A stretch of 64,000 nucleotides of DNA, taken from NCBI RefSeq assembly GCF_000238075.1, contig NZ_JH414504.1, positions 1,064,944-1,128,943 on the forward strand. Reading direction: 5' to 3'. Below, in pieces: positions 1 through 7,694 of this stretch. Made by a program: the position numbers and the translations under genes. Each line of letters starts with the position of its first letter. Positions within the stretch are counted from its first letter, which is position 1. The notes below the pieces were generated by a model that was not told the DNA's origin, did no database searches, and was given only the letters and a program-made list of their open reading frames with translations. Source of the DNA: Oribacterium asaccharolyticum ACB7 (GTDB taxonomy: Bacteria > Bacillota > Clostridia > Lachnospirales > Lachnospiraceae).

Positions 1-573
1 CAAAACGGCAAAGAAGTTTTGCAAGTACTCTCCTCTCAAATTCTTATACTTTAGGTAATAGGCATGCTCCCATACATCAATCGCGAGGATTGGTGTGTGA
101 TGTCCCTCTTCCATCAGCGGGTTATTTTGATTAGGCGATTTCGTGGCATAGAGCTTTCCCTCTTTATCAGCAGCTAAAAATGCCCATCCGGAGCCGAACT
201 GTCCCAGTGCCAAAGTCTGTAAAATCTCTTGCAGCTTCTCGAGTGATCCGAAGTCCCTCTTGATGGCCTCCTCCAGTTCCGAACTCGGTTTCGTATTTTC
301 CTTCGGGCTCATCGTGGAGAAATACAGATTATGGTTATAATATCCGCCTCCATTATTCTGTAAAGCATTCCGCACCGCTTCATCTGAAACGGAAGATAAA
401 GACGAAAGAATTTCTTCTACCGATTTCCCGCTTAAGCCCGCCTTTTCTACGGCATCGTTAAAGTTCTTCGTATAGGTGGCATGATGCTTCCCATAGTGGG
501 TTTCCATCGTCAAAGTATCAATGTGCGGTTCCAACGCATCAAAACTGTAGTCTAATTTTACTTGTTCAAACAT
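1..573 (-). CDS. sodA: Superoxide dismutase (Mn/Fe), C-terminus cut by window edge
   Basis: Detoxifies superoxide in the cytoplasm. The reading frame begins at ATG 573 behind an AGGAGG site and runs open to base 1, giving 191 residues, so only the last residues are missing. The four metal ligands of the family are visible: His26 (HYGKHH), His81 (YYNHNLYF) and the Asp and His of DVWEHAYY. The Gln in SPNQNNPLM sits where Mn-type enzymes keep their outer-sphere glutamine, which favours a manganese or cambialistic enzyme over a strict iron one; this is inference. It has its own promoter, so it appears monocistronic at this end. Confidence 0.95.
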   Translation of the reverse strand, partial: MFEQVKLDYSFDALEPHIDTLTMETHYGKHHATYTKNFNDAVEKAGLSGKSVEEILSSLSSVSDEAVRNALQNNGGGYYNHNLYFSTMSPKENTKPSSELEEAIKRDFGSLEKLQEILQTLALGQFGSGWAFLAADKEGKLYATKSPNQNNPLMEEGHHTPILAIDVWEHAYYLKYKNLRGEYLQNFFAVL

Positions 574-612
574 CTTATTTCCTCCTTAAAAAAACTGACT
601 ATCCGTATTCAA

Positions 613-636
613 AAATGCTTACCCCGCTAAGCATTT
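613..636. promoter_or_regulatory. Inverted repeat in the sodA leader
   Basis: Two perfect 9-bp arms (AAATGCTTA and TAAGCATTT) around a 6-bp centre CCCCGC. It lies between the predicted sodA transcription start and the ribosome-binding site, so it could be a repressor operator or an mRNA hairpin. The factor is unknown. Confidence 0.45.
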
Positions 637-650
637 CATGCTCTGCTACA

Positions 651-680
651 AGTATAGCAAAACCCCACGGGAAATGTCTA
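651..680 (-). promoter_or_regulatory. sodA promoter
   Basis: On the minus strand a -35 TAGACA (680-675), an 18-bp spacer and a -10 TATACT (656-651). The -10 is about 80 bp upstream of the sodA ATG. Confidence 0.6.
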
Positions 681-810
681 AAAGTTATATAAAGCTAATA
701 TTATATTTATAAATTCTATTCAAATAAAAATTTACAGGAGGTGGCAACGGAAATTGTGGATTTAACGGAGTTTCGCGATTAAAACAGACTTATACTCTTC
801 TCTCCATCTC

Positions 811-1560
811 TTACTCCACCGCACTGACCAACTCCAGAATCTCCTCCTTCGTCATTGGCTTCTCCAATGCGCCTATCGAATAACTGAAGCCATTTTCTTC
901 CCATAATGCTAAAGAATATCTTCCGGCTTCGCCCTTTAATGTAACTTTTCTTCCTTCGGAGTTCACTTCCTTTACTTCCTCATACTCCGTAAAATCTCCA
1001 CTGATATCCCCTTCACCTCTAGCCTTTCGGATAGAATATCCCGGGGCAGAGCTTTCTTCTTGCAGATATTGTACTTCAATCATATCTGCACCTATAACCG
1101 TGAATATTTTTTTCGTGAAAGGCTCTTTTCCTTCCGGGATACGCATAGCAAAGCCTGTAAGTATTGTAGCTTTCTGCAAAGAATCTACTTCTTCCGCATT
1201 CCACCCTCCCGCTTTTATGTCGCCAAAATCCGCCCCCTGTGTCCCCTGTAATGCCAAGGAATCAGGACTGCTTGATTTGGGAGCAAGCATGCCCACTCCG
1301 ACAAAAAGAACAAAGCAAGCAGCCGCTATAGAAGCCGTAAAGCCCAGAATCCGGGGAAGCACGATAATTTTCCCTTTTTCTTCGAGATTTCTTTCTATGT
1401 TTTTACTATCTTTTTCTATAGCTTCTCTTTCGAGGCTTTCCCGGTTTTTACCTACCAAGTCCTGCTCCTCTTTCTTTTGGTAAAATGCCTCCGCTTCCAA
1501 AATATATTGCTCACTTACCTCTGTCATTCCTCGAAGCAGTCGTTTGCTGTCTTCTTTCAT
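811..1560 (-). CDS. Membrane-anchored anti-sigma-factor-like protein
   Basis: 249 residues. The first ~70 residues are charged and coiled-coil-like with no zinc anti-sigma motif. One membrane segment follows (about 73-92, ILGFTASIAAACFVLFVGVG), then an extracytoplasmic domain of about 155 residues. The ATG overlaps the sigma-factor stop (ATGA at 1560-1557), a layout typical of translationally coupled sigma/anti-sigma pairs. Role as a negative regulator of the upstream sigma factor is inferred from topology and position. The C-terminal domain resembles the secreted sensor part of Lachnospiraceae anti-sigma proteins, but I cannot assign a family firmly. Confidence 0.65.
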   Translation of the reverse strand: MKEDSKRLLRGMTEVSEQYILEAEAFYQKKEEQDLVGKNRESLEREAIEKDSKNIERNLEEKGKIIVLPRILGFTASIAAACFVLFVGVGMLAPKSSSPDSLALQGTQGADFGDIKAGGWNAEEVDSLQKATILTGFAMRIPEGKEPFTKKIFTVIGADMIEVQYLQEESSAPGYSIRKARGEGDISGDFTEYEEVKEVNSEGRKVTLKGEAGRYSLALWEENGFSYSIGALEKPMTKEEILELVSAVE

Positions 1561-2126
1561 AAACGATATCCCTCCTGCTCTAAGAAAAGCTTAAGCTGCT
1601 CTCTGGTACGACTTAAACTCATTTTCACCTTGCTAAGACCAAAACCGGATTCCTCTGCAATCTCCGATACGGAATCCATAAACCAATATCTTCTCATGAA
1701 TATATTTCTGCTCTCCGGTTTCAAGGTTGATAAAAATGAGTCTATCAGCTCCGAAATCTAATTACTCTCTCCCGGAATTGCCCCCTTATCCGGAAGGACT
1801 TCCGACAGTTCTTCCAGTACCACAGGAACTTCTCCACCTCCACGCTTTTCTGCATGTAAGCTGTCATAACGATCTAAAGAAAGATTCCGAACAATCTTCG
1901 ACAAAAAAGCTTGCAGATTTTCCGGCTGTTTCGGTGGAATAGCATTCCAGGTCTTCAAATACGTGTCATTCTCACACTCCTCCGCATCCGCCATGATTTT
2001 TAGAATGCCATAAGAAATGGAAAGGAGTAAGCGGCTGTATTTATTTTTGCTTTCCGTAATCGCAGTCTCCGCCCTTTGAAAATACAAGGCGATAATTTTT
2101 TGGTCTTCCATCCTTCTGAATCCCAT
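1557..2126 (-). pseudogene. ECF-type sigma factor interrupted by an in-frame TAG
   Basis: The N-terminal half (122 codons to TAG at 1760-1758) carries sigma region 2, including the ISYGILKIMADAEECENDTYLKTWN and SKIVRNLSLDRY segments. After the TAG the same frame continues without a shift for 66 codons and encodes a region-4 helix-turn-helix, ISELIDSFLSTLKPE through SEIAEESGFGLSKVKMSLSR, ending at TGA 1559-1557. One substitution in a sense codon such as AAG, CAG or GAG would explain the break. The stop falls in the linker between the two domains. An ATG in the second half (about 1694) could re-initiate, so a split two-piece sigma factor or readthrough cannot be excluded. The gene follows corA by only a few bases, and its end overlaps the anti-sigma start. 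Confidence 0.75.
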
Positions 2127-2129
2127 CCT

Positions 2130-3038
2130 TTATCTTCGTTTAATAATCCAGCGCATAATCCAAGTTAGGGCTATCCAAATGAGTGCACTCACCCCGCAAA
2201 TCAGCATCCAAGCCTTTCGATCATTCATAAGGGGAAGTGGTACATTCATTCCGAAGAAGCCGGTAATTACCGCAAGCACACTCAGTAAAATTTCAAAAAT
2301 CGTTAAGGTGCTCAGGTTGTTATTCAAGTCATTATTCAAAATATTGTTGTAGGAATCCAAAAGCTGGCGAGCCACGGTAGAGAGAAGCTCCGTCATGGAA
2401 ACCAGCTGTCTGGCTTCCACCATGGCATCATCAAACTGTGCTATCTCCTCTTCGTTAAAGCTACGGTATATGGCATGAGCCTGTATATGTTCCAAAAGCA
2501 AGCGATTTTGTGTAGCCGCAGAATGTAAGTAAATCATCCCCACCTCCAAATCGGAAAGGGCATAAAGATTCCGCTTCGTTGTTTTCTTCCGAAGCAAATG
2601 ATTTATCTCATCCTTTTGCTTATCCAGTCGCTCAATTACGGGGTAATAGGCATTGGAAATCATTTCCAAACCTGCAAAAAGCAGGGTGTAAATAGAAAGC
2701 TCTTCGTTCGTATCCACATAGGAACACATTTTCTGAATAATATAGTCATTATCCTCGTTACTGATGGTCAGCAGACGATTTTTCTGTACAATAAAAGTCA
2801 TCGGAACCGTTTCATAGTATTCCTTGTCTTTTTTTGACTCCAGAACGCTGTAAATAAAGGTTACAGTTCCGTCCTCCCGATCATAATCCATGTGAGCATG
2901 CTCATTTTCATCCAAAGCATAGTCAATAATTTTCGGATCAATATCATACTCTTCGTAGATTTTAAACTTCTCTGTAATTTCTTGAGAATCAATATTAATC
3001 CATGTAGCATCGTCACTAAGCTTCTTACTTACCTGCAT
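2130..3038 (-). CDS. corA: CorA-family divalent cation transporter
   Basis: 302 residues, a normal CorA length. A long soluble N-terminal domain with helical stretches (about 1-235) is followed by two membrane helices at the C-terminus. The signature GMN is present in FGMNVPLPL just after the first helix, as expected for the pore mouth of the Mg2+/Co2+ channel family. A short basic tail (MRWIIKRR) ends the protein. The stop is 3 nt from the sigma-factor ATG, so the two genes are probably co-transcribed. The lipoprotein gene lies 73 bp upstream on the same strand. Confidence 0.9.
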   Translation of the reverse strand: MQVSKKLSDDATWINIDSQEITEKFKIYEEYDIDPKIIDYALDENEHAHMDYDREDGTVTFIYSVLESKKDKEYYETVPMTFIVQKNRLLTISNEDNDYIIQKMCSYVDTNEELSIYTLLFAGLEMISNAYYPVIERLDKQKDEINHLLRKKTTKRNLYALSDLEVGMIYLHSAATQNRLLLEHIQAHAIYRSFNEEEIAQFDDAMVEARQLVSMTELLSTVARQLLDSYNNILNNDLNNNLSTLTIFEILLSVLAVITGFFGMNVPLPLMNDRKAWMLICGVSALIWIALTWIMRWIIKRR

Positions 3039-3073
3039 TTTTCCCTACTTCTATTTTCCTAAATTTCCTTTTG

Positions 3074-3095
3074 CTTTGCCGCTGATAGGGCAAAG
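3074..3095 (-). terminator. Possible weak hairpin between the lipoprotein gene and corA
   Basis: Seven-bp arms CTTTGCC and GGCAAAG with an 8-nt loop, 17 bp past the lipoprotein stop on the minus strand. No T-run follows, so it may only attenuate or stabilise the upstream message. Confidence 0.3.
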
Positions 3096-3111
3096 GCGCG
3101 ATACCTCCTTA

Positions 3112-3918
3112 TTATACGCCAAATTCCACTTCTTCTGTACTTAAAATTTCCGCATGTCCTTCAAGATCTTCATAGACGGTAACAATACTTAATTTCGTTT
3201 CTGAAGATGCTGTACTTGCCTTTTCAAAACATAAAACTGCATAGTTTGTTCCAGAAACCACCTGAGAGCCAAGGTAGGCAATCGGCTCATAGCTTACACC
3301 GGTAATGCCTCCCAAAGCCTTTTTAAAAGCCACATTTACCTCTTCATTATCTTTAAGCTCCGTCTTTCCTGTATTTAGAGTAAAGCCTCCGGTCATTCCT
3401 TCTTCGCTTCCTGAGAAAATGTCTTTTTTGCCAAGAACCTCTGCATTGCCGCTAAGATCCTCATAAACGTACAGTAGAAGATAAACAGGACTTGCATCAG
3501 GTACAACAACCTCCCCCTTGCAAAGATAGGCATAATTCGTTCCTGAAACTGCCTGAGAACCCAAAACGGAAAGCACTTCATAACGATATCCCGTCATTCC
3601 CTCCGTTGCTTTCCGAAAGGCCTTCATTGCTTCCTGATTATCCTTTGGAGAAAAATGTCCTTCATGCATACTCCAGCCTCCTGTAATAGACTGCTCTTCC
3701 ATAGCCACTGTAGTCCCTTCCGTATTTTCCTTTGCTGCCGCAGTACCGTCCTTTTCCGAATCAATCTCTGTGGCCTTACCATCTACTATAGATTCTGCTG
3801 TAGTAGAAGACTTTGTACTAGCCTTCCCTCCATTGCAAGCCACTAAAGCCATAGACAGCCCTAAGACCACTGCTAAAAGCTTCTTGTTTATCATGCTCTT
3901 CCTCATTTTCTTCATCAT
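3112..3918 (-). CDS. Lipoprotein with two cystatin-like repeats
   Basis: 268 residues. A signal peptide with the lipobox LVAC (residues 25-28) predicts lipid anchoring outside the membrane. After a Ser/Thr-rich linker, two homologous domains of about 90 residues follow (roughly 80-170 and 175-268). Each has GGW/GGF, a NQEAMKAF or NEEVNVAF helix, GSQxVSGTNYAxLC and a VYEDLxGxAE strand. The QxVxG-type core is the inhibitory first loop of cystatins, here as QAVSG and QVVSG. A role in protease inhibition or protein binding is inferred from that motif. Start: ATG 3918 behind AAGGAGAGA. Confidence 0.75.
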   Translation of the reverse strand: MMKKMRKSMINKKLLAVVLGLSMALVACNGGKASTKSSTTAESIVDGKATEIDSEKDGTAAAKENTEGTTVAMEEQSITGGWSMHEGHFSPKDNQEAMKAFRKATEGMTGYRYEVLSVLGSQAVSGTNYAYLCKGEVVVPDASPVYLLLYVYEDLSGNAEVLGKKDIFSGSEEGMTGGFTLNTGKTELKDNEEVNVAFKKALGGITGVSYEPIAYLGSQVVSGTNYAVLCFEKASTASSETKLSIVTVYEDLEGHAEILSTEEVEFGV

Positions 3919-4107
3919 AATCTCTCTCCTTATCCTTTCTTCCGGCGAATTCCTTGTTTTCTGTTCTTCTTGGAATATTCCTTTTATTCCTCTTCTTTAC
4001 TCCCTTTTCTTTTTCGCTTCTTTTTCTTTCGCCTTCCTCTGTTAAGACGGAGAAAAGAAAGGAATGGTCACAGAGATAAAAATTTTTTTCTGCTAAACAA
4101 TTTCTGC

Positions 4108-4113
4108 TATAAT
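4108..4113 (+). promoter_or_regulatory. Extended -10 element for tag
   Basis: TGCTATAAT ends 19 bp before the tag ATG. The matching -35 region is a T-run with poor consensus, so recognition would rest on the TGN extension. Confidence 0.45.
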
Positions 4114-4131
4114 ACTAAAAAAGGAGGTGCT

Positions 4132-4728
4132 ATGGCTTGTCAATGGAAAAACAGCAGTGCGGAAATGATATCCTATCACGATAAAGAATGGGGCGTGCCC
4201 ACCCATGAGGATCAAAAGCTCTTTGAATACTTACTTTTGGAATCCATGCAGGCAGGACTTAGCTGGGCCCTAATTCTTCGAAAAAGAGAAACTTTTCGAA
4301 GTTCTTTTGCCGGCTTCTCCCCGGAAAAAGTCGCAGCATTTACGGAAGAAGATATCACAAGAATCATGCATACGGAAAATATGATTAAGTCGGAGCGGAA
4401 AATCAGAGCTATGATTCAAAACGCCAAAGCATTTTTAGCCCTGCAAAAAGAAGAAGGAAGTTTTGATGCTTATCTTTGGAAGTTTTCCGGTGGAAAGAGC
4501 CTTTGCTACCGGGGACATGAAAAGGGGGAAATGCCGGCTAAAAATATGCTCTCCGAAGAAATCAGTAAGGATTTAAAAAAACGGGGCTTTCAGTATACCG
4601 GCCCCGTCATCGTCTATTCTTTTTTACAAGCCTGTGGCATAATTAACGACCACGAAGAAGACTGTCCCTGTTATCAGGCACTCCGTAAGGCTTATCCTTA
4701 TCAGGAGGTGGAAGAAAGGATTTCTTGA
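4132..4728 (+). CDS. tag: DNA-3-methyladenine glycosylase I
   Basis: 198 residues from ATG 4132, chosen because AAGGAGG lies just upstream; the open frame extends further upstream but reads non-homologous sequence. Removes 3-methyladenine from alkylated DNA. The protein is collinear with the Tag family: MACQW at the start, DKEWGVPTHEDQKLFEYL, the GLSWALILRKRE helix, and the C-terminal NDHEEDCPC. Cys3, His16 and the His/Cys of the C-terminal motif correspond to the structural zinc site. It converges with the next gene across only 13 bp. Confidence 0.93.
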   Translation: MACQWKNSSAEMISYHDKEWGVPTHEDQKLFEYLLLESMQAGLSWALILRKRETFRSSFAGFSPEKVAAFTEEDITRIMHTENMIKSERKIRAMIQNAKAFLALQKEEGSFDAYLWKFSGGKSLCYRGHEKGEMPAKNMLSEEISKDLKKRGFQYTGPVIVYSFLQACGIINDHEEDCPCYQALRKAYPYQEVEERIS

Positions 4729-4741
4729 TTTCTAAAACTTT

Positions 4742-5122
4742 CTAATACAGTAAGGCAATTGCCTCTTTGATGCAATCTTCACAGCTGCAAAGAGGCTTTT
4801 CTTTACCTATGCCTCTTAAGTCTTTGCAGATACTGGCTCCGCAACACTTCTCAAAGTCCTGAAAAAGATGGGCAGCTTCCACTTGTACCATTGGATTTCC
4901 CTTATTTTTCATCGCCAAAACTAGATTTGCCCCTATTAAGGCACCGCAAGTCCCCTCTAAGGTTCCTAAGCCCTCAATGAGTCCCGCAGAGAGAGAAAGC
5001 AGAAGCTCCTCGGGCAGATTTAATTCCTCTTGATAGGCAAGAAGCACCAGCTGTCCGCAATTCTTTCCAGACGCTAAGCCTTCCATAGCTAGTGATTGTT
5101 TTTCTTCTAATGATTGTTTCAT
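4742..5122 (-). CDS. C_GCAxxG_C_C family small redox protein
   Basis: 126 residues. Cysteines are spaced as in the C_GCAxxG_C_C family: KNCGQLVL near residue 22, GTCGALIGA near 60, EKCCGASIC near 95, and LCSCEDC near the end. Members are small, often linked to redox or Fe-S metabolism, but the biochemical role is unsettled. The gene stands alone between convergent tag and the YoeB module. Start at ATG 5122 behind AGGAGAAATC. Confidence 0.75.
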   Translation of the reverse strand: MKQSLEEKQSLAMEGLASGKNCGQLVLLAYQEELNLPEELLLSLSAGLIEGLGTLEGTCGALIGANLVLAMKNKGNPMVQVEAAHLFQDFEKCCGASICKDLRGIGKEKPLCSCEDCIKEAIALLY

Positions 5123-5209
5123 GATTTCTCCTATACATTTAAACGACTATTGATAGGAAATTTCTTTTTCCTTTAAAGCTAATTGATTTTTATGCAAAGC
5201 AATATTCTA

Positions 5210-5512
5210 TTACCTGATTCCCTCATAATGCGTCCACATCCGGGCAACCTGTACAATGCCTTCATAAGATACATTATTTTCCATGAGTTGTTCTGCGTAT
5301 ACTGTATAGACTAACCTATGCTGAATATTAATTCTTCTGGAATAAAATCCGCTTAAATTCCCCAGCAAACTCTCGTAAGCTGGGGGATTTTTAAATGGAT
5401 CTTCTGCAATGATATCAAGTAAAAATTTTGTCTTTTTCTCCAGGCCTGCACCCTTAAGGAGCTTTTTGTCTTTATCTGCATTTTTACTGAACTTTATCAA
5501 ATACATTACCAC
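5210..5512 (-). CDS. yoeB: YoeB/Txe-type ribosome-dependent mRNA endonuclease toxin
   Basis: 100 residues of the RelE/YoeB fold. The conserved C-terminal block SRRINIQHRLVYTV followed by VARMWTHYE matches YoeB, where Arg and the terminal His-Tyr take part in A-site mRNA cleavage. The start codon region overlaps the antitoxin by 7 bp, the standard antitoxin-first arrangement. Full length, so probably active unless neutralised. Confidence 0.88.
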   Translation of the reverse strand: MVMYLIKFSKNADKDKKLLKGAGLEKKTKFLLDIIAEDPFKNPPAYESLLGNLSGFYSRRINIQHRLVYTVYAEQLMENNVSYEGIVQVARMWTHYEGIR

Positions 5513-5760
5513 TCCTCATTAGGATCGTAACTTGTACATTCTGATAAATCTTCTTCCTTTGACGCCAAAATACTTTGGCTCAAACCCGGAATACTATTCA
5601 AGTACAACGTTTCTTGAATAGCCTTCCAATCCTCCTCTCCAATCAATACCGCATTTTTACCTCTATTGTTGGTAATTGTGATTGGCTGAGAAGATTCATT
5701 TACCTCTGAAACCGTCTGATATAGGTTTGCTCTTGCCTTAGTAATGCTAATTGAAGCCAT
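5506..5760 (-). CDS. yefM: YefM/Phd-type antitoxin
   Basis: 84 residues. The N-terminal Phd/YefM DNA-binding domain is clear: SITKARANLYQTVSEVNESSQPITITNNRGKNAVLIGEEDW. The acidic C-terminus (EEDLSECTSYDPNEEW) would wrap the toxin. Overlaps yoeB by 7 bp. The promoter upstream contains GTAC-centred half-sites of the kind bound by YefM-YoeB, consistent with autorepression. Confidence 0.88.
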   Translation of the reverse strand: MASISITKARANLYQTVSEVNESSQPITITNNRGKNAVLIGEEDWKAIQETLYLNSIPGLSQSILASKEEDLSECTSYDPNEEW

Positions 5761-5825
5761 TGCTTATCTCCTTGTATTCGTATCTTCTTTCCATACTGCA
5801 TTTTTCATAAGTTTTTCTATGTCCC

Positions 5826-5854
5826 ATTATACCGTACTTTATCACGTACGTCAA
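5826..5854 (-). promoter_or_regulatory. yefM-yoeB promoter with internal inverted repeat
   Basis: Minus-strand -35 TTGACG (5854-5849), 17-bp spacer, -10 TATAAT (5831-5826). The spacer holds CGTAC and GTACG half-sites 8 bp apart, resembling YefM operator cores; the assignment as operator is inference. Confidence 0.6.
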
Positions 5855-5859
5855 AATGC

Positions 5860-5891
5860 GTTTTATGGTTGGCACGTTTTATGGTTGGCAC
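5860..5891. repeat. Tandem 16-bp repeat (two copies)
   Basis: GTTTTATGGTTGGCAC occurs twice with no change, followed by a partial third start (GTTTTGCGG). It lies directly upstream of the yefM -35 box and overlaps no convincing gene. Confidence 0.7.
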
Positions 5892-5908
5892 GTTTTGCGG
5901 TAAACCAA

Positions 5909-7414
5909 TCAATTCTCATCCTCTACCTCTATAAGCTCATGCGCTTTTCCCTTGCCCTCACGCAATTCCTTTATAGATTTTTTCAGTGAACGCATATTGC
6001 TTTCTGAATAGAAGGAGTCAATACTTTGTCGTCCTATCTCATAAATTTGCTCTAAAGTGATTCGCTCCAGATTTTTCTCAGCGGGAAAGTCTTCAAATCC
6101 GGAAAGACTGACCAACCAATAGCTTTTATTCTTCGCAGGAAATGGCTTTGCCTTTTCCAATAATTCTTGGTAAACCACCGCATCTATTTTTTGATTTCTC
6201 CACTTTACCTCGGCAAATAAATAGCGGTCCTTTCCATCAAAAGCAAGTAAATCAATTTCGGATTCCTTCTTTCTGATTTTGTCCGTTCCCCACCAGTTTC
6301 CATAGTCTTCCGGTAGGAAGTCCAACTCTCCTTTTCGCAGTCTTTGTTCAAAATATTCTATAACAATCTGCTCAAATACAGTCCCCATATATTCATTGAG
6401 TTTTGGCTCAACCTGTTTTTCGTATACAAGTTCTCCCAAATCCATATTGAGCAAGTTCAAATTTTTCTGTACGAAAATGTACCAAAAACGAAACATCGTA
6501 TCCTTGATCCGATAAATAGGGCGCTTACTTTTACGGTCTAAAACCGGTGTTTTCTTCTCAATGATTCCAAGCTCCAATAAAGAATTCAGATAATGACTTA
6601 GTCCCCCGCTTTGCATATTCAATTTCGTTGCAATTTCATTTAGTTTGCTTGCCCCTGCCGAAATCACAAAAAGAATATCATTGTAAAGCTTGGGTTGTCT
6701 CAACTCTTGCTTTAAGAGATTATCGGGCTCTTCGAATAATCTTCCGCTGGGTTTCAGGAAATTACGAATAATATTGCTTTTTAAATCTACATTTTCATCA
6801 AAGAAGCTTAAGTATTCCGCAATTCCCCCGGTGATTCCATAGACAATGGCCTTATCTCTATAGCTATAGGAAGGGACAAACTCGGCCGCTTCCAAATATC
6901 CAAAGGGCTGAACCTTTAACTGGCTTGTCCGTCGTCCGTAAAGCGGACTTTTGTAGCCCAGTACCTGATTTTCCATAAAACTCATGGAAGAGCCGCACAA
7001 AATCAAGAAGAGCTTGCTCTTCTCCCTATACTCATCAATTAGTTTTTGTAGCAGGGAGGAAATATGCTCCGCACTTTGGGCTAAATAGGGATACTCATCG
7101 ATGACAAAAACGATTCTGTGCTCTTCCGCGTAGGCAAACAAATAACGGAGAGCTGCCTCAAAATCCTGAAAATCCGGAAGGCCCTTTAGATTCCCGCAAG
7201 CTTCATAGATCGCTTGTGACAAAAGGCTCAGGTTGATCAGCGCATTGGATTCCAATGCCACAAAATAATAGCCTTTTTTTCTTTTTAAAAATTCTTTAAT
7301 CAGGTAGGTTTTCCCTACTCGTCTTCTGCCGTAAAAAACCGATAAAGCGAAATTCCCTTTCCCGTATTCCTCTTCTAATTCTCTTAGTTCGAATGCTCTT
7401 CCTATAAAGCGCAT
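5909..7414 (-). CDS. AAA ATPase with C-terminal DUF234/PD-(D/E)xK-like domain
   Basis: 501 residues from ATG 7414, chosen because GGAGGTGATTTT precedes it; the open frame extends 30 codons further with no site. Walker A is YGRRRVGKTYL (about residue 26), Walker B VFVIDEYPYL. A winged-helix segment (KLNEIATKLNMQSGGLSHYLNSL) links to the C-terminal part, where ESEIDLLAFDGKDRYLFAEVKW has the E...D...ExK order of a PD-(D/E)xK nuclease fold, as in the DUF234 'archaeal-type ATPase' group common in Firmicutes. Substrate and process are unknown. It is divergent from the LanFEG cassette, and its start lies 63 bp from a long perfect hairpin. Confidence 0.75.
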   Translation of the reverse strand: MRFIGRAFELRELEEEYGKGNFALSVFYGRRRVGKTYLIKEFLKRKKGYYFVALESNALINLSLLSQAIYEACGNLKGLPDFQDFEAALRYLFAYAEEHRIVFVIDEYPYLAQSAEHISSLLQKLIDEYREKSKLFLILCGSSMSFMENQVLGYKSPLYGRRTSQLKVQPFGYLEAAEFVPSYSYRDKAIVYGITGGIAEYLSFFDENVDLKSNIIRNFLKPSGRLFEEPDNLLKQELRQPKLYNDILFVISAGASKLNEIATKLNMQSGGLSHYLNSLLELGIIEKKTPVLDRKSKRPIYRIKDTMFRFWYIFVQKNLNLLNMDLGELVYEKQVEPKLNEYMGTVFEQIVIEYFEQRLRKGELDFLPEDYGNWWGTDKIRKKESEIDLLAFDGKDRYLFAEVKWRNQKIDAVVYQELLEKAKPFPAKNKSYWLVSLSGFEDFPAEKNLERITLEQIYEIGRQSIDSFYSESNMRSLKKSIKELREGKGKAHELIEVEDEN

Positions 7415-7476
7415 AAAATCACCTCCTGAAAAAGAGATATCGCGTATACTCATAATAATCTCCAGGAACATTATAG

Positions 7477-7530
7477 AATGCAATAGCGTAATATGCAATA
7501 ACATACTTTTGCATATTACGCTATTGCATT
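7477..7530. repeat. Long perfect inverted repeat (copy A)
   Basis: Two perfect 22-bp arms (7477-7498 and 7509-7530) around a 10-bp loop TAACATACTT; a TTTT tract follows on the plus strand. A nearly identical hairpin with three changes lies at 11963-12016. It forms the left end of the long direct repeat that brackets the LanFEG cassette. Confidence 0.9.
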
Positions 7531-7630
7531 TTTACTTAGCAGGATACCTCCGCCTTGTTTTATTTTACAAGAAATACTCTGTCTCGCCAGTCACTACTTC
7601 TTCTCCAAAATCTCTATTGGGTTCTCCTCA
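7477..7630. repeat. Left direct repeat flanking the LanFEG cassette
   Basis: About 154 bp, roughly 90% identical by eye to 11963-12117 in the same orientation. It comprises the hairpin and the 3' end plus downstream sequence of an erythromycin-esterase-like gene. Differences are scattered and include one single-base indel. Confidence 0.85.
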
Positions 7631-7644
7631 TTGTTATAATCCAG
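7594..7644 (-). pseudogene. Relic of the C-terminus of an erythromycin-esterase-like gene
   Basis: The minus strand reads LDYNNEENPIEILEKK then TAG. This matches the end of the intact gene at 12081-13463 (YEGNPIELLEKK, TAG). Only about 16 codons remain, bounded upstream by a TAA in the same frame. Confidence 0.7.
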
Positions 7645-7694
7645 TTATTTTTATTTTTTATAACGATATCATCAAAAGGATGGAGGTTAATCAT

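Noticed and set aside
1758..1760. TAG as a sense codon (reassigned code or pyrrolysine)
   Set aside because: Other intact genes here, such as the esterase-like gene and the MltG-like gene, end in TAG at the expected place, so TAG acts as a stop.
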